DNA of 64,000 nucleotides from Massilia sp. WG5 (GCF_001412595.2 NZ_CP012640.2:372001-436000), one strand, 5' to 3'. Counted from the first letter of the stretch, positions 40,572-49,596 are shown. The notes: generated by a model not told the origin, from the letters alone. Numbers and translations are program-made.

Positions 40572-41093
40572 ATGCCGTCGTACGTACACCGCCTTGCCCG
40601 CATCGACGACCTGCCCGTCATCGTCGATATCTACAACTCCACGATCGCCTCGCGCGAAGTCACCGCCGACACCGAACCGATCACGGTCCAGTCGCGCGAG
40701 CAATGGTTCGCTGACCACACCCCGGAACGCCGTCCATTGTGGGTCATCCATGACGCCGCGGACAAATCCGACGATCCGGAAGTGATCGGCTGGTGCTCCT
40801 ACTCGAACTTCTATGGCCGTCCGGCCTACTCCGGCACCGCCGAGGTGTCGATCTACATCGCCGAAAGCTGGCGCGGCAAGGGCATCGGCCGCTACTGCCT
40901 GGAACAGGCGATGGCCTTCGCGCCGAATATCAAGGTGCACACCCTGCTGGGCTTCATCTTCGGCCACAACGCGCCCAGCCTGGCCCTGTTCCGCAAGTAC
41001 GGCTTCGAGACCTGGGCGAATTTCCCGCGGGTGGCCAACCTGGATGGGATCGAGCGCGACCTGATCATCCTCGGCAAGCGCGTCGCAGACTAA
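40572..41093 (+). CDS. GNAT family N-acetyltransferase (phosphinothricin acetyltransferase-like)
   Basis: A 173-residue enzyme starting MPSYVHRLARIDDLPVIVDI. AEVSIYIAESWRGKGIGRYC provides the CoA loop, and FGHNAPSLALFRKYGFETW is the PAT-like C-motif. Related proteins acetylate amino acid analogues or methionine sulfone; the substrate here is unknown. It follows pilZ by 15 bases. Confidence 0.9.
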   Translation: MPSYVHRLARIDDLPVIVDIYNSTIASREVTADTEPITVQSREQWFADHTPERRPLWVIHDAADKSDDPEVIGWCSYSNFYGRPAYSGTAEVSIYIAESWRGKGIGRYCLEQAMAFAPNIKVHTLLGFIFGHNAPSLALFRKYGFETWANFPRVANLDGIERDLIILGKRVAD

Positions 41094-41096
41094 AAT

Positions 41097-41339
41097 TCAG
41101 TCGCCCGGTCCCTCGCCGGGCATCGTGTCCGCCATCAGCCGGAGTTCTTCCGGCGTCAGTTCTTCCGGCTTCTTGTTCGCCAGCGCGTCAAAGTCCGGAT
41201 GAGGGTCGGGCTGGGCGCTCTGCTGCGCTTGGCCGGCCTGGTCGGCGCCTGGCTGGCTGCCGGCCGGCGCCGGCTGTCCGCTCCGCTGAGTCTGCTCCGC
41301 CTGCTGCTTCTGCTGCTGATCCTTCTGCTCGTTGCTCAT
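41097..41339 (-). CDS. small Gln/Pro-rich hydrophilic protein
   Basis: An 80-residue disordered protein starting MSNEQKDQQQKQQAEQTQRS, low-complexity to about residue 45, ending with a defined acidic segment (ELTPEELRLMADTMPGEGPG). GGAG nine bases upstream of the ATG supports a real gene. Convergent with the GNAT gene. No family recognised. Confidence 0.6.
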   Translation of the reverse strand: MSNEQKDQQQKQQAEQTQRSGQPAPAGSQPGADQAGQAQQSAQPDPHPDFDALANKKPEELTPEELRLMADTMPGEGPGD

Positions 41340-41423
41340 AGAAAATCTCCATGCTGAGTGGTCCTTGTGACCGAGTTTGGCATAGCGGCGCTTGCGGCGG
41401 CGTCCTGTTAAGCTTCACGGACC

Positions 41424-42125
41424 ATGAAGCGCGTCCTTCCATTGCTGATGCTTCTCGCTGCCTGCGCGCCGCCGGCGCCGCCACAGCCCGGCGCGGCGTC
41501 CGGCGCGGCAGCCGACCGGGACGCGTATCGGGAAGCGTATCGCGCGGCCGCCGCCGCAGGCAGCGCCGTGTACCAGGTCGATCCGGACGCTTCGCTGGTG
41601 GCGGTCGTGGTGCGCCGGGCGGGCCTGGCGGCGCGGCTCGGCCACAACCATGTGGTGGCGAGCCGCAGCCTGGAGGGCTATGCGGCGCCCGGCCTGGGTC
41701 GGGCCGACATCGCCTTCCGTGTCGACCGGATGAGCATCGACGAGGCCGGACTTCTGCGCGAGGCGGGCATCGACACCCAGCCATCGGCGGAAGCGGTCGA
41801 GGGCACGCGCAGGAATATGCTGGGTCCGGTGCTCGAGGCGGCGCGCTATCCGACGGTGACGTTGCATGCGGAGCTGACGCCGGGGCGGCAACTGCGCGCC
41901 GCCGTCACGCTGCACGGCTTCACGCGCTGGATGACGCTGCCGGGCACGCTGGAGGTGGAGGCCGCGCGCCTGGATACGAGCGGAACGGTGCGGCTGAAGC
42001 AGACCGATTTCGGCATCACGCCGTTTTCGGTCGGGGGCGGCCTGCTCGCGGTGCAGGACGAGCTGGAGGTGCGCTACCACATCGTCGCGCGGCGCTGGGC
42101 GCCGTCCGGGCATCGCGTACAATAA
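41424..42125 (+). CDS. YceI-family lipoprotein
   Basis: A 233-residue exported protein with a lipobox at its start (LLMLLAACA, Cys14), then a Pro/Ala-rich linker and a YceI-type lipocalin-like barrel from about residue 50 (YQVDPDASLVAVVVRRAGLAARLGHNH). The family binds isoprenoid-like lipids. It ends four bases before the TatD gene. Confidence 0.8.
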   Translation: MKRVLPLLMLLAACAPPAPPQPGAASGAAADRDAYREAYRAAAAAGSAVYQVDPDASLVAVVVRRAGLAARLGHNHVVASRSLEGYAAPGLGRADIAFRVDRMSIDEAGLLREAGIDTQPSAEAVEGTRRNMLGPVLEAARYPTVTLHAELTPGRQLRAAVTLHGFTRWMTLPGTLEVEAARLDTSGTVRLKQTDFGITPFSVGGGLLAVQDELEVRYHIVARRWAPSGHRVQ

Positions 42126-42129
42126 GCGG

Positions 42130-42912
42130 ATGTACATCGATTCACATTGCCATATCAATTTCCCGGAGTTGGCAGCCCGCATGCCCGAGATCCTCGCCAG
42201 GATGGCCGAGAACAAGGTCGACAAGGCGCTGTGCGTGTCGGTCAACCTGCCGGAATTTCCCAGCGTGCTCGCCCTGGCCGAGCAGTATCCGCATATTTAC
42301 GCGTCGGTCGGCGTGCACCCCGACTACGAAGACACGCCCGAACCCACCGTCGAGGAACTGGTGCGCCTGGCCGGCCATCCGAAGATCGTCGCGATCGGCG
42401 AGACCGGCCTCGATTACTACCGCCTCGAAGGCGACCTGGAGTGGCAGCGCGCGCGCTTTCGCACCCACATCCGCGCCTCGCGCGCGACCCGCAAGCCGCT
42501 GATCATCCATACCCGCTCGGCCAGCGCCGACACGATCCGCATCCTGCAGGAAGAGGGCGCGGCGGTCGACAAGGGCGGCGTTGCCGGCGTGATGCACTGC
42601 TTTACGGAGACGCTGGAGGTCGCGCAGGCGGCGATCGAGATGGGTTTTTACATCTCCTTTTCCGGCATCGTCACCTTCAAGAGCGCGAAAGACCTGCAGG
42701 CTGTGGCGCGGGCGCTGCCGCTCGACCGCATCCTGATCGAGACCGACTCGCCTTATCTCGCGCCCGTGCCCTACCGTGGGAAAATGAACGAGCCGGGTTT
42801 CGTGCCGCACGTGGCCGAGTTCATCGCCACGCTCAAGGACGTGCCGCTGCGCGAGGTGGCGGAGCGCACTACCGACAACTTTTACAAGCTGTTCAACATA
42901 GCGAAAAACTGA
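42130..42912 (+). CDS. TatD family metal-dependent hydrolase
   Basis: A 260-residue TIM-barrel hydrolase with SHCHINF metal ligands, AIGETGLDYYR, HTRSAS, MHCFTE and the terminal ETDSPYLAPVPYRG. It probably acts as a magnesium-dependent deoxyribonuclease or D-Tyr-tRNA deacylase-like enzyme, as proposed for TatD proteins. It resembles YcfH, which in many species also sits near holB-pilZ. Confidence 0.93.
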   Translation: MYIDSHCHINFPELAARMPEILARMAENKVDKALCVSVNLPEFPSVLALAEQYPHIYASVGVHPDYEDTPEPTVEELVRLAGHPKIVAIGETGLDYYRLEGDLEWQRARFRTHIRASRATRKPLIIHTRSASADTIRILQEEGAAVDKGGVAGVMHCFTETLEVAQAAIEMGFYISFSGIVTFKSAKDLQAVARALPLDRILIETDSPYLAPVPYRGKMNEPGFVPHVAEFIATLKDVPLREVAERTTDNFYKLFNIAKN

Positions 42913-42926
42913 GGAGGGCCTGAACC

Positions 42927-43580
42927 ATGATGCAGCGTCGCGGATTTCTTCGTTTGACCGGCCGGTCGATTCTTGCAGCGCTGGTCGTGGCGGCCTTTCC
43001 AAACGCCATGGCGTTCGCTGCGACGCCGGGCCAGGTCTCGGATTTTTACCGCGCGGTCCAGATGGACGACGCAAGCACCGTCAAGTCCCTGCTGGCGGCG
43101 GGCGTGGACCCGAACGGGCCGAATCCGGTCGGCGGCGAGCCGGCGCTGGTGGCGGCGCTGCGCGAAGGCTCGATGCGGGTCTTCCGGGTGCTGGTCGACC
43201 ACCCCGGCATCCAGCTCGACGCCCCGGCCCTGAATGGCAACACCGCCCTCATGATGGCGGCCTTCAAGCATAACCAGGCGGCGGCGGAGGTGCTGGTCCA
43301 GCGCGGCGCGGCCGTCAACCGCCCGGGCTGGACCCCGCTGCACTACGCGGCCGCCAGTGGCGACGAGCCCATCGCCAGGCTCCTGATCAAGCACGGCGCC
43401 AAGGTCGATGCCGTTTCGCCGCCGGCCAGCGGCGCCATGACGCCCCTGATGATGGCCGAGCGCGAGGGGCATCCGGACATGGTCGCGTTCCTGAAGGAGA
43501 AGGGCGCGAATCCTCAGCTCAGGAACACCGAGGGGCTGACGGCGGCGCAGATCGGGGAGCGCAGCAAAGGCGCACGCTGA
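42927..43580 (+). CDS. exported ankyrin-repeat protein
   Basis: A 217-residue protein. An N-terminal RRGFLRLTG looks like a twin-arginine signal, with cleavage near AMAFA (about residue 31). Four to five ankyrin repeats follow, including GNTALMMAAFKHNQAAAEVL and GWTPLHYAAASGDEPIARLL. It probably binds another periplasmic protein; ankyrin proteins beside catalases or TatD have been seen elsewhere. GGAGG at 42913 is nine bases before the ATG. Confidence 0.88.
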   Translation: MMQRRGFLRLTGRSILAALVVAAFPNAMAFAATPGQVSDFYRAVQMDDASTVKSLLAAGVDPNGPNPVGGEPALVAALREGSMRVFRVLVDHPGIQLDAPALNGNTALMMAAFKHNQAAAEVLVQRGAAVNRPGWTPLHYAAASGDEPIARLLIKHGAKVDAVSPPASGAMTPLMMAEREGHPDMVAFLKEKGANPQLRNTEGLTAAQIGERSKGAR

Positions 43581-43724
43581 AGTCACTTCAACAAGCCCAA
43601 TCGACAAACTGGCGCGGAAATCCCCATCAGCTCCGCGCATCAAAATCTTTCCTCGTTGCAGATAATGCTCTGACGCAATCAACCACGGCGCCGGCGGGAC
43701 GCGGAGCTGACAACGAGGAACAAC

Positions 43725-44660
43725 ATGCTGAACGAACGCGAAATCGAGAGCTGCTATCTGGGGCAGTTCATCCCGGTCCATTACCACCACAACATGCTGA
43801 TGGACCAGAATCGCATGCACAGCTTCAAGTCGGCGATCTTCCACGCTGTCAAGCCGGGCGCCAAGGTGCTGGAACTGGGCGGCGGCACCGGCGTGCTGTC
43901 CTTTTTCGCGGCCCAGGCCGCCGAGAAGGTCTATTGCGTCGAGTTCAATCCCGACATGGTGCGTGAAGCCCGCAAGTTCCTGGCCATGAACCAGAACGGC
44001 CACAAGGTCGAGGTGATCCACGCCGACGCCTTCGAGTACCTGCCGCCGGAGCCGGTCGATATCGTGATCTGCGAGATGATCCATGTCGGCATGCTGCGCG
44101 AGAAGCAGGTCGAGGTGATCGAATCCTTCAAGCGCCGCTACCTGGCGCGCTTCGGCGGCCCGCTGCCGGTCTTCATGCCGGAAGCCGTCATCATGGCGGT
44201 CCAGCCGCTGCAGCAGGAATACGATTTCGAAGGTTTCAACGCGCCGATCGTGCAGTTCCAGCCGACCAACGTCATCTACCCGGGCACGGTCGAACTGGCC
44301 CAGCCGGCCGTGTACAGCATCCTCGACTTCAACCAGCCGGTGGACCCGCTGGTCGCCTGGGAAGGCCGGGTCCAGGTCGAGAAGGCCGGCACCCTGAATG
44401 CACTGCGCTTCATCACCAAGAACGTGCTGTCGATCATCGAGGAACTGGGCACGACGGTCGATTGGCTGAACCACTACATGATGCTGCCGCTGGCACAGCC
44501 GCTCGAGGTCCGTGCCGGCGACATCGTCCAGATCAGCTTCGCCTACCGCTGCGGCGGCTCGCTGCCCTCGCTGGAGGCGTCGATCCGCACCGAACTGGTG
44601 GCGCGCTTCGAGCAGGAAGCGGTCGCCGAGCCGGCTGTCGAGTCGACGGTGTACGCCTGA
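43725..44660 (+). CDS. SAM-dependent methyltransferase resembling arginine methyltransferases
   Basis: A 311-residue protein. The Rossmann SAM site is VLELGGGTGVLSFFAAQA with VYCVEFNPDM (acidic ribose contact). VDIVICEMIHVGMLREKQ lies where PRMTs have the double-Glu loop. A beta-barrel-like C-terminal half follows (QPTNVIYPGTVELAQP). This PRMT-like layout is unusual in bacteria. The substrate, protein or small molecule, is unknown. It has a private terminator. Confidence 0.82.
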   Translation: MLNEREIESCYLGQFIPVHYHHNMLMDQNRMHSFKSAIFHAVKPGAKVLELGGGTGVLSFFAAQAAEKVYCVEFNPDMVREARKFLAMNQNGHKVEVIHADAFEYLPPEPVDIVICEMIHVGMLREKQVEVIESFKRRYLARFGGPLPVFMPEAVIMAVQPLQQEYDFEGFNAPIVQFQPTNVIYPGTVELAQPAVYSILDFNQPVDPLVAWEGRVQVEKAGTLNALRFITKNVLSIIEELGTTVDWLNHYMMLPLAQPLEVRAGDIVQISFAYRCGGSLPSLEASIRTELVARFEQEAVAEPAVESTVYA

Positions 44661-44685
44661 ACGGCTGAACACAGCTTCCCTGCGC

Positions 44686-44711
44686 AACGGCCCCGCCTCG
44701 GGGCCGTTTTT
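44686..44711 (+). terminator. intrinsic terminator after the methyltransferase
   Basis: AACGGCCCCG (44686-44695) pairs perfectly with CGGGGCCGTT (44699-44708) around CCT, with T continuing to 44711. Confidence 0.9.
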
Positions 44712-44836
44712 CATTCAGCCCCCGTTTTCATCCGTCCATCCCCATCTGCTGCCATTCGTCGCAAGATCGTTGCCCCGCCAGGCACTTGTCAGTACAGTCA
44801 CAGCATCGAATCCCCCCATGCCTGAAGGAGCGAACA

Positions 44837-45037
44837 ATGCTTGGATTCCTCGCCTGGTTGCTGCTGCTGTTCCTGTGCTGGCCTCTCGCCCTGCTGGCAC
44901 TGTTCCTGTACCCGCTGGTGTGGCTGGTCCTGCTGCCGTTCCGCCTGCTCGGGATCGGTGTGGAAGCCGTGTTCGAACTGCTGAAGGCCGTCGTGCTGCT
45001 GCCGGCACGGATCCTCGGCGCTTCGCCAGGACGCTAG
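44837..45037 (+). CDS. small membrane protein
   Basis: A 66-residue protein, MLGFLAWLLLLFLCWPLALL at its start, with a long hydrophobic stretch (about 1-37) that can form one or two helices, then an amphipathic tail. AAGGAG at 44825-44830 is six bases from the ATG. A function cannot be assigned. Confidence 0.65.
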   Translation: MLGFLAWLLLLFLCWPLALLALFLYPLVWLVLLPFRLLGIGVEAVFELLKAVVLLPARILGASPGR

Positions 45038-45156
45038 GTTCAGTTTCTTTACCTTAAGCCAGTGTGCGTCGATTAACAGACCGTGCTCCATCCTTCGCCT
45101 ATCGTGGGCATACTGATGGCTTTCATTCGTCAGCCATGCTTAGAAAGGAAACGACT

Positions 45157-45384
45157 ATGCGCCTGGATATTTACCGCAGAGCCGAACAGGACGGCAAATT
45201 TTCGTACCTGGCGGTGCCCGAAACCCGCAACATTCCCGAGGAAGCCACGAATACGGACTGGGAAGTCGAAGCCCGCGCCGTCGAGGTGGACGACGATGCC
45301 CAGCAGATCGAGGATTACGACATCCGGAATCTGAACGGCCAGCTGGCCGAAAAAGGTTACGCGGTCACATCCACGATGCACTGA
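45157..45384 (+). CDS. small acidic conserved-type protein
   Basis: A 75-residue soluble protein beginning MRLDIYRRAEQDGKFSYLAV with many acidic residues (VEVDDDAQQIEDYDI). AGAAAGGAA lies six bases upstream of the ATG. The sequence has the feel of a small family restricted to Oxalobacteraceae; I cannot name a function. An in-frame ATG further upstream lacks support. Confidence 0.65.
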   Translation: MRLDIYRRAEQDGKFSYLAVPETRNIPEEATNTDWEVEARAVEVDDDAQQIEDYDIRNLNGQLAEKGYAVTSTMH

Positions 45385-45517
45385 CCCTGTAGCACACCCA
45401 CGACAAGTCGCAGCCGGAAACCGGTTCCTCCGCCGAATGGCGGGAGGGCCGGCGTACGGCTGCCCGCCGCATATGGTATCCTTGCGCTCCGTTCAGACAG
45501 GTGCAAGTGGAGGCGTA

Positions 45518-46414
45518 ATGAAGTGGGCAGTCGTCGGTTTTCTCATCCTTTCCGTCCTGCACATCCATTTCCGCGGTAAGGTGCGCCTGCCGTTCGGCCG
45601 GCAGCTGTTCGACCATTCGTCGTTCATGGCGCCGATCAATATCTTCATGCACCTGTTCTCCCGGGTGCCGAGCACGCCCTATATCCCGGTCCGCGAATTT
45701 CCGGAACTCGATGTGTTGCAGCAGAATTGGGAAGTCATCCGTGACGAGGCGCTGAACCTGGTCGCGCTGCAGAAGATCAAAGCGTCCGAAGAGAACAACG
45801 ACGCCGGCTTCAATTCCTTCTTCAAGACCGGCTGGAAGCGCTTCTACCTGAAGTGGTACGACGCCAGCCACCCGTCGGCCGAACGCCTGTGCCCGAAAAC
45901 CTATGCGCTGCTGCAGGGGATTCCCTCGGTGAAGGCGGCGATGTTCGCCGAACTGCCGCACGGCGCCAAGCTGAATCCGCACCGCGATCCCTTCGCAGGC
46001 TCGATGCGCTACCACCTGGGCCTGGCCACGCCGAACGACGACCGCTGCTTCATCGAAGTCGACGGCCAGCGCTACAGCTGGCGCGACGGCCAGGGCGTGA
46101 TCTTCGATGAAACCTTCATCCACTGGGCCGAGAACACCAGCGGCCAGGATCGCGTGATCCTGTTCTGCGACGTCGAGCGCCCACTGCGCTACGGCATGGG
46201 CGGCATCAACCGCTGGCTGGGCCGCACCATGATGACGGCCGCCGCCTCACCCAACGAGACCGGCGACCAGACCGGCCTGGTGAGCAAGCTGTTCCGGATC
46301 TCGCACGTGATGGGCCAGTACCGCCGCCGCTACAAGGCCTGGAACAAGACCGCGTACAAGGCGACCAAGGTCGGCCTGATCGTCGGCCTGGCCGCGCTGA
46401 TCTACTACATTTAA
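45518..46414 (+). CDS. LpxO-like aspartyl/asparaginyl beta-hydroxylase family dioxygenase
   Basis: A 298-residue protein with a hydrophobic N-terminal helix and a C-terminal one (TKVGLIVGLAALIYYI). The cupin core carries the iron ligands in NPHRDPFAGSMRYHLGLATP and DETFIHWAENTS, with RVILFCDVERP for 2-oxoglutarate. LpxO adds a 2-OH group to lipid A acyl chains at the inner membrane. GGAGG four bases before the ATG at 45518. A paralogue lies at 63276. Terminated together with the Fap-like operon by a shared hairpin. Confidence 0.85.
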   Translation: MKWAVVGFLILSVLHIHFRGKVRLPFGRQLFDHSSFMAPINIFMHLFSRVPSTPYIPVREFPELDVLQQNWEVIRDEALNLVALQKIKASEENNDAGFNSFFKTGWKRFYLKWYDASHPSAERLCPKTYALLQGIPSVKAAMFAELPHGAKLNPHRDPFAGSMRYHLGLATPNDDRCFIEVDGQRYSWRDGQGVIFDETFIHWAENTSGQDRVILFCDVERPLRYGMGGINRWLGRTMMTAAASPNETGDQTGLVSKLFRISHVMGQYRRRYKAWNKTAYKATKVGLIVGLAALIYYI

Positions 46415-46431
46415 AAGCACGCGTCACATAA

Positions 46432-46468
46432 AAACGGCGCGCCGGCCCGGGAGGGCGGCGCGCCGTTT
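46432..46468. terminator. bidirectional terminator between the LpxO-like gene and the Fap-like operon
   Basis: AAACGGCGCGCCG (46432-46444) and its exact complement (46456-46468) form a 13-base stem with A on one side and T on the other, so it can end transcription from both directions. Confidence 0.85.
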
Positions 46469-46480
46469 CGTTTTACGCGC

Positions 46481-47905
46481 TCAGAACGAGAACGGCATCC
46501 TCAGCATCAGGGTGACGTCCGGGGTGTCGCGGGTCAGGCCGGCGCCCACCGAGACGTTCAGCGTGCGCTTGTCGCTCAGGCGGTAGGAATAGCCCAGCAG
46601 CAGGGTGCCCAGCTGGATGCGCACCGAGCCCGGCACCACCTGGCCGCCCTGGCGGGTGCGGGCTACCGAGTTGTGGTCGTAGCCGATGCTGAACGAGGCC
46701 TTTTCGTTCAGCGCCAGGCCCATGCCGAAGTTAAAGCCGAACACGTCGCCTGGTTTCACGTCGCCCAGGAACTCGCGCTCGCCGTTCAGCACGGTGCGGT
46801 AGACGTTGCCGCGCTTGAAGTTGTGGGTATAGCTGAAGCTGCCGAAGAAGATCGCCGGGTCGGACGGCATCAGCCAGGTGACGCTCGGCTGCAGGGAATA
46901 GAAGCCGGAGCCGGTCGGCAGGTCGAGCGGCAGGCCGGTGCCGGTGACGTTCTCGCCCAGGCAGCGGGTCTGGCAGTCGGTCACGACTTCGAAGGGATCG
47001 CGGCCGGTGCGCGACTTGAAGCGCAGGCCGGCAATGTAATACGGCTTGTCGATGCCGCCGTCGTTCAGCTGGTAGCGCCCGCTGAGCTCGACGTCGCCGA
47101 CCGCCTTGCCGCTGGTGTCGAAGGCGCGTTCGGTGGCGGTGCCGGTGAACAGCTCGCGGCTGACCGTGGAGTCGCTGCGGTAGACGTAGGGGACCTTGGC
47201 CTCGAGTTCCAGGCGGTTATTGAAACCGTAGCGGAAGGTCGCCGCGGCGGTCGTCGTGTTGCGCTTGACCTCGCGCACGTCCAGCAGGCCGATCAGCAGG
47301 GCGGGAATCACCGTATAGCCGACCAGCGCCACCCGGTTGCTCGACGAGTAGCCGTACTGGACCGAGGGTTCGAACACCAGCTTGCCGCGCGGCGTCAGCA
47401 CACCCGGCGTTTCGAAGATCGGCGCCACCTGCGGCGCGCGGCTGGCTTCGCTGGGCGGACGGCCGACCGTGTCGCCGCTGGCGATCGGCTGCGGCGACGG
47501 CGCCGGCGCGGCGCCGTTGTCCATCTGCTGGCCGTTGGCGGCCGCCGCGGCCGGGCCGGCGCCGCGCAGGCGGTCGAGCGAGTTGCCCGGCGCAGCGGAC
47601 GGATAAGGCGCGGCCGGCTGTCCCGCCACCGGCGCGCTGATGGGCGACGGCAACAGCGCAGTCGCCGTGGCCGGCGGCTGCGGATTGCCGGTGCCGCGCA
47701 CCGTGTCGAGCTGGCTGCCCGCCGTCACAGCGCCCGCGCGCAGCTGACGTTCCAGTTCGTCCACACGGGCTCGCTGTTCTTCCAGCTGTTGTCGCATGAT
47801 CTTCAGCTGTTCCAATAGATCAGGGCCGGATTGGGCGCCGGCCGGGAAGGCCGCGAGGACAAGGCTGACGCCAATCACGCTCGACAGCGCTGGAAATTTT
47901 TGCAT
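46481..47905 (-). CDS. outer-membrane barrel with N-terminal coiled coil, FapF-like secretion channel
   Basis: A 474-residue exported protein. Signal peptide to about residue 24 (FPAGAQ). Residues 29-57 are a heptad coiled coil (LLEQLKIMRQQLEEQRARVD). A Pro/Ala-rich linker runs to about 165. The rest is an amphipathic beta-barrel with alternating strands, ending in aromatic F (LMLRMPFSF), the outer-membrane targeting signature. Pseudomonas FapF has the same coiled coil, plug and trimeric barrel, and exports functional amyloid. Here it is last in a five-gene unit with a C39 peptidase, the same position as fapF. The linker also holds LDTVRGTG and LDRLRGAG, reminiscent of the RGG motif in the substrates. 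Confidence 0.75.
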   Translation of the reverse strand: MQKFPALSSVIGVSLVLAAFPAGAQSGPDLLEQLKIMRQQLEEQRARVDELERQLRAGAVTAGSQLDTVRGTGNPQPPATATALLPSPISAPVAGQPAAPYPSAAPGNSLDRLRGAGPAAAAANGQQMDNGAAPAPSPQPIASGDTVGRPPSEASRAPQVAPIFETPGVLTPRGKLVFEPSVQYGYSSSNRVALVGYTVIPALLIGLLDVREVKRNTTTAAATFRYGFNNRLELEAKVPYVYRSDSTVSRELFTGTATERAFDTSGKAVGDVELSGRYQLNDGGIDKPYYIAGLRFKSRTGRDPFEVVTDCQTRCLGENVTGTGLPLDLPTGSGFYSLQPSVTWLMPSDPAIFFGSFSYTHNFKRGNVYRTVLNGEREFLGDVKPGDVFGFNFGMGLALNEKASFSIGYDHNSVARTRQGGQVVPGSVRIQLGTLLLGYSYRLSDKRTLNVSVGAGLTRDTPDVTLMLRMPFSF

Positions 47906-47929
47906 ATTGCTTTTCTCCGGTAGAACCCG

Positions 47930-48433
47930 TCACCTTCCTGTGACGGCTGAGTTTAAGGCGTTCGCGAGCGTGGACTGGAAATTCATGTTTTGCAACATTC
48001 CGCGCGCGCTGACGTTGGCATTGATGATGGTCTGGTTACGGATCAACTGGTCGTTCAGGCTGTTCTGGATCATGGTGGCGCCCAGTGCGCTGCTGCCGAG
48101 CTGGACGTTGAGGTCGCCGACCCCGTTCTGGATCAGGTGGGCTTGGCCGGCGGCGTCGCCCGAGAGTTTCGAGATGCCGCCGGCCAGGCTGCCCAGGTCG
48201 CCCAGGTCCAGCTGGCTGCGTTCGACGACGTTGCCGTTGATGGTGACGATCCGTTCAATGCCGAGCGAGACGACGAGTCCGGTGTCGGTCTCGAAGCCGC
48301 CGCGCAGGGCGTCGAGGGCAGCCGGTTCGACCGCCTGCGCCGGGTCGAAGGGGTTGTCCGGCGCTTCCGCGAGCCCCTGGCCGGCGACCGCGGCGCAGGC
48401 CAGGAGCAGGCAGATCTTGACGGGGAGGCGCAT
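47930..48433 (-). CDS. small exported protein with RGG and QN motifs, FapE-like
   Basis: A 167-residue protein with a signal peptide to about 22 (GQGLA). AALDALRGG (ending Gly46) looks like a double-glycine site with Leu at -7 and -4. Then GLVVSLGIERIVTINGNVVE and, at residues 123-137, QNSLNDQLIRNQTI, with an earlier related LIQNGVGDLNV. The QN box recurs in both other substrates of the locus. GGAGA precedes the ATG at 48433. It lies 11 bases after the C39 gene and 24 bases before the barrel gene, as fapE does in Pseudomonas. It may be a minor fibre subunit, nucleator or chaperone. Confidence 0.7.
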   Translation of the reverse strand: MRLPVKICLLLACAAVAGQGLAEAPDNPFDPAQAVEPAALDALRGGFETDTGLVVSLGIERIVTINGNVVERSQLDLGDLGSLAGGISKLSGDAAGQAHLIQNGVGDLNVQLGSSALGATMIQNSLNDQLIRNQTIINANVSARGMLQNMNFQSTLANALNSAVTGR

Positions 48434-48444
48434 GGTATCTCCTC

Positions 48445-49134
48445 TTAAAAGTCGGTTGGGCCGAATTTCGGCAGGCCCATGTAATCGATGCCGGTCCGGT
48501 CCACCGCGTCGCTCAGCGGCGCGCGCGGTGCGGCGCGCCAGTCGGCGGTGAGGTTGAACTGGGGCCGGGTCGGCGCTTCGTGGATCACGAACAGCAGCCG
48601 GGTCGGCCAGATGGATTCGAAATGTTCGCGCGTGATCGCGCGCGTGCCGCTGGACGGATCGCCGAGCAGGATGCGCCCGTCCTGGGCGCCCTTGATGACG
48701 ACGAAGTGGTTGTAGCCTTTTTCGGAAATCAGCACGATGGCCGGCACCTTGGCCTCGACCAGCTTGTCGATCGGCTGGCGGAATCCGTCGGCCTTGAAGC
48801 CGATCGTCGCCAGGTAGCGCTGCATGTCGAGCAGCGAAAAGCCTTCGCGGCGGATCTTCTGCTGGTCGCCGTGCTCCCACATCGCCTGGAAGGCGGTGGT
48901 TTCGCTGATCGGGTAGCCGTAATGGTGGGTCAGCAGGGTGGCCAGCGCGGCCGAGCCGCAGCTGAAGTCGTACTGCTGGCGGGTGGTGGAAATGAACTTC
49001 AGTTCTTTCAGGCTGTGCACGGGAACATTGAAACGGGCGCCGCCCGCGATCGGCAGCTCGGCCGCATTCACGCAGGTGGCGCCCATCAGTGCGCACAGCA
49101 GCGCATTCAGCAGAAGCGGGGCGCTATGCTTCAT
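48445..49134 (-). CDS. C39-family cysteine peptidase, FapD-like
   Basis: A 229-residue exported protease with a signal peptide to about 24 (CVNA). The C39 triad is visible: Cys59 in QYDFSCGSAALATLL, His143 in NHFVVIKG and Asp159 in LLGDPSSGTR. The N-terminal Gln of the oxyanion hole may be Gln54. Standalone periplasmic C39 proteases of this kind are FapD in the Fap amyloid system. C39 enzymes cleave after double glycine, and three neighbours carry RGG sites. The ATG overlaps the stop of the upstream gene by four bases. Confidence 0.85.
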   Translation of the reverse strand: MKHSAPLLLNALLCALMGATCVNAAELPIAGGARFNVPVHSLKELKFISTTRQQYDFSCGSAALATLLTHHYGYPISETTAFQAMWEHGDQQKIRREGFSLLDMQRYLATIGFKADGFRQPIDKLVEAKVPAIVLISEKGYNHFVVIKGAQDGRILLGDPSSGTRAITREHFESIWPTRLLFVIHEAPTRPQFNLTADWRAAPRAPLSDAVDRTGIDYMGLPKFGPTDF

Positions 49135-49562
49135 TTGAATTGCACGTTGATGACGGTGGAACTCTGGATCAGTACGTTGGCGCCGCTGTTCTGGATCACG
49201 ACCGGGATGCCGGACATGTTCGAGAACGCACCCGAATCGATCACGTTGCCTCCGGTGGAGACGTTGGTGGCGCTGTTGCCAGTCACGACGCCGTCGAGCT
49301 TGACGTCGGTCTTGGCGTCGGTGCCGCCGCGTGCCTGCTCGAGCTTGCCAAGGTCGGCCGCTGGCCCGAAGTCGAGGCCGAGACCGGACCGGGAGGGCGC
49401 GACCGCTGCCGGCTTCGCGTCCTGCTGCGCCGCCGGCGGGACGGTCCCGTCCTGGCCGGCTTCCGGCTCGCCCGGTCCGGCCCAGGCCGGAAACGCCAGA
49501 AGCGCGAGCACAGCGAAGCTGCACGCGCGCCTGACGACTCCCTGGTTGAATGATTGCTGCAT
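49131..49562 (-). CDS. small exported protein with RGG and C-terminal QN motifs
   Basis: A 143-residue protein. Signal peptide to about 28 (FPAWA), then a disordered Pro/Gln/Ala segment. KLEQARGG (78-80) is a candidate C39 site with Leu at -7. The C-terminus, residues 118-143, has QNSGANVLIQSSTVINVQF, sharing exact spacing with the other two substrates. Asn/Thr/Ser-rich middle (GNSATNVSTGGN) suits a beta-rich fibre protein. Coupled to the peptidase gene by an ATGA overlap. FapA/FapB-like function is a guess. Confidence 0.7.
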   Translation of the reverse strand: MQQSFNQGVVRRACSFAVLALLAFPAWAGPGEPEAGQDGTVPPAAQQDAKPAAVAPSRSGLGLDFGPAADLGKLEQARGGTDAKTDVKLDGVVTGNSATNVSTGGNVIDSGAFSNMSGIPVVIQNSGANVLIQSSTVINVQFK

Positions 49563-49596
49563 TCTGTACCCCCGTTTGCTGGACTACCGGGTTACG

